From Coriaria nepalensis (Eukaryota > Streptophyta > Magnoliopsida > Cucurbitales > Coriariaceae), in assembly GCA_027186245.1 (NCBI GenBank), contig CP114481.1, positions 52,460,569-52,524,568 on the forward strand: 64,000 bases of DNA. The letters are read 5' to 3'. Both the position numbers and the translations under genes were made by a program. The notes under the pieces were generated by a model. That model did no database searches and was not told where the DNA came from. It saw only the letters and a program-made list of their open reading frames with translations. How positions within the stretch are numbered: the stretch's first letter is position 1; every line of letters begins with the position of its first letter. Below, piece by piece: positions 62,412 through 64,000 of this stretch.

Positions 62412-64000
62412 ACATGACTTTAAGGCTAAAGAAATGCATGGTTGCCTTCAATAGATCAATTACAGGTTATGCATGAAAGTCGTGTCTTAAATGCACAAAT
62501 AGAATTGGTTCGAAGTGCTTTCAAACAATTTAATCATATGGAAAGACTGAATAATATACTTTTTAAAGCTAAAATAATGCATTGTTGTCGTCAATAAATT
62601 AATTGCAAGTTATGTAAAAAAATCATGTTTGAAAGGCGAAAAAAGAATTCGTTCAACTTAATTTAGAATGATTTAATGACTGGATGAGACTCAATGACAT
62701 AACTTTAAGGCTAAACAAATGCAATGTTGCCTTCAATAGATTAACTGCAAGTTATGCACGAAAGTCATGTTGAAAGGCCGAATTTCGTTCGAAGCGATTT
62801 AGAATGACTTCATGACTAAAAGAGACGCAAAAATATGATTTTAAGGCTAAAAAAATGCATAGTTGCCTTCAATAGATCAATTGCAACTTATGCATGACAG
62901 TCGTGTCTTAAATGCAAAAATAGAATTGGTTCGAAGTGCTTTCAAACTATTTAATGATATAAAAAGACTGAATGATATACTTTTTAAAGCTAAAATAATG
63001 CATTGTTGTCGTCAATAAATTAATTGCAAGCTATGTAAGAAAATCATGTTTGAAGGGCGAAAAGAGAATTCGTTCAACTTAATTTAGAATGATTTAATGA
63101 CTGGATGAGACTCAATGACATGACTTTTAAGGCTAAACAAATGCATTGTCGCCTTCAATAGATTAACTGCAAGTTATGCACGAAAGTCATGTTCTAAGGC
63201 CGAATTTCGTTCGAGGCAATTTAGAATGATTTAATGACTAAAAGAGATGCAATAATATGATTTTAAGGCTAAAAAAAATGCATAGTTTCCTTCAATAGAT
63301 CAATTGCAACTTATGCACGAAAGTCGTGTCTTAAATGCAAAAATAGAATTTGTTCGAAGTGCTTTCAAACAATTTAATGACATGAAAAGACTGAATGATA
63401 TACTTTTTAAAGATAAAATAATGCATTGTTGTCGTCAAGAAATTAATTGCAGGCTATGGAAGAAAATCATGTTTGAAGTGCGAAAATAGAATTCGTTCAA
63501 GTTAATTTAGAATGATTTAATGACTGGATGAGACTCAATGACATGACTTTAAGGCTAAAGAAATGCATTGTTGCCTTCAATAGATTAACTGCAAGTTATG
63601 CACGAAAGTCATGTTGAAAGGCCGAATTTCGTTCGAAGCGATTTAGAATGATTTAATGACTAAAAGAGACGCAATAATATGATTTTAATGCTAAAAAAAT
63701 GCATAGTTGCCTTCAATAGATCAATTGTAACTTATGCACGAAAGTCGTGTCTTAGATGCAAAAATAGAATTTGTTCGAAGTGCTTTCAAACAATTTAATG
63801 ACATGAAAAGACTGAATGATATACTTTTTAAAGCTAAAATAATGCATTGTTGTCGTCAATAAATTAATTGCAAGCTATGTAAGAAAATCATGTTTGAAGG
63901 GCGAAAATAGAATTCGTTCAACTTAATTTAGAATGATTTAATGACTGGATGAGACTCTATGACATGACTTTAAGGCTAAAGAAATGCATGGTTGCCTTCA
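62412..64000. repeat. Right end of the window: D1 dimer and trimers
   Basis: Units at 62412 (D1), 62697, 63118, 63541 and a partial D1 from 63962. The unit at 62697 shares 'cataactttaagg' with 55101. The unit at 63118 shares its B and C ('gtcaagaaattaattgc', 'aggctatgg', 'gaagtgcg', 'caagttaattt') with 53973 at about 9146 bp. So this end is assembled from pieces of the 53-55 kb region. The array continues beyond the window. Confidence 0.85.

Larger units (their letters stand above)
1..64000. repeat. Tandem satellite DNA array filling the window
   Basis: Every part of the window aligns to the same roughly 420-bp unit, repeated head to tail in one orientation. The phrase 'actggatgagactcaatg' or a close variant ends almost every unit. 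Unit length is 420/421 bp (trimer), 408 bp (12-bp deletion in B), 285 bp (dimer) or 272 bp (dimer with 13-bp deletion in C). I count 164 unit starts. The array runs off both ends, so its true size is unknown. An EcoRI site (GAATTC) lies in the C monomer of nearly every unit, so a digest should give a 420/285-bp ladder. No unique sequence interrupts the array. The likely setting is constitutive heterochromatin of a eukaryote, centromeric or pericentromeric; the sequence alone cannot decide which. Confidence 0.98.

Noticed and set aside
1..64000. CRISPR array
   Set aside because: The repeat is continuous: there are no unique spacers, the unit is 420 bp, and differences between copies are substitutions within the repeat itself. 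No cas genes are present.
1..64000. Ribosomal, tRNA or histone gene cluster
   Set aside because: No conserved rRNA or tRNA sequence, no cloverleaf and no long coding frame in any unit.
1..64000. LTR or other transposon-derived tandem array
   Set aside because: I see no terminal repeats, target-site duplications or reverse transcriptase or transposase coding remnants. The three-monomer internal structure explains the unit.

Overview
The whole 64-kb window is one uninterrupted tandem satellite array. I see no gene, RNA gene, transposable element, inversion or unique-sequence island. The sequence is AT-rich (roughly 30% G+C by eye). It has no bacterial or viral gene structure. Its hierarchy of repeats (monomer, unit, higher-order repeat, segmental duplication) is typical of eukaryotic centromeric or pericentromeric heterochromatin. 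I cannot name the taxon. CpG is not depleted (about 11 per 420 bp, close to expectation), which fits a genome without heavy CpG methylation, such as many insects or other invertebrates. That is inference only.

The basic unit is a 420/421-bp trimer of three diverged, related monomers in one orientation: A (about 135 bp), B (about 143 bp) and C (about 142 bp). Reading units from the base after 'actcaatg', I count 164 unit starts; the last unit is cut by the window end. Four length classes occur. The 420/421-bp trimer is commonest. A 408-bp trimer has a 12-bp deletion in B and occurs nine times, all left of 18.9 kb. A 285-bp dimer lacks one monomer, and a 272-bp dimer has a further 13-bp loss in C. 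Together the dimers occur 33 times, all right of 32.2 kb.

Layout. 1-20492: trimers and 408-bp units, with a 2092-bp five-unit block present four times. 20493-28899: five copies of a 1681-bp four-unit higher-order repeat, the central three nearly identical. 28900-32262: eight divergent trimers without a clear higher-order period. 32263-34813: first dimers. 34814-40042: mixed trimers and dimers. 40043 to about 47740: 3.7 copies of a 2107-bp five-unit higher-order repeat. 47207-50875: a second copy of the 34.8-38.6 kb segment, lacking two dimers. 50876-64000: a mixed array built from 4361-bp and 3234-bp duplications.

Nothing here encodes a product. Open frames of 60-75 codons exist on both strands, but only where single changes remove stops that the other repeat copies keep. 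The interest lies in the recombination record: a 135-bp deletion explained by A/B crossover in a 16-bp shared block, a matching fusion that removed exactly one 285-bp unit, homogenised cores with diverged edges, and a CENP-B-box-like motif in monomer A. Unit boundaries and offsets were read by eye from the coordinates. I could not compute percent identities.
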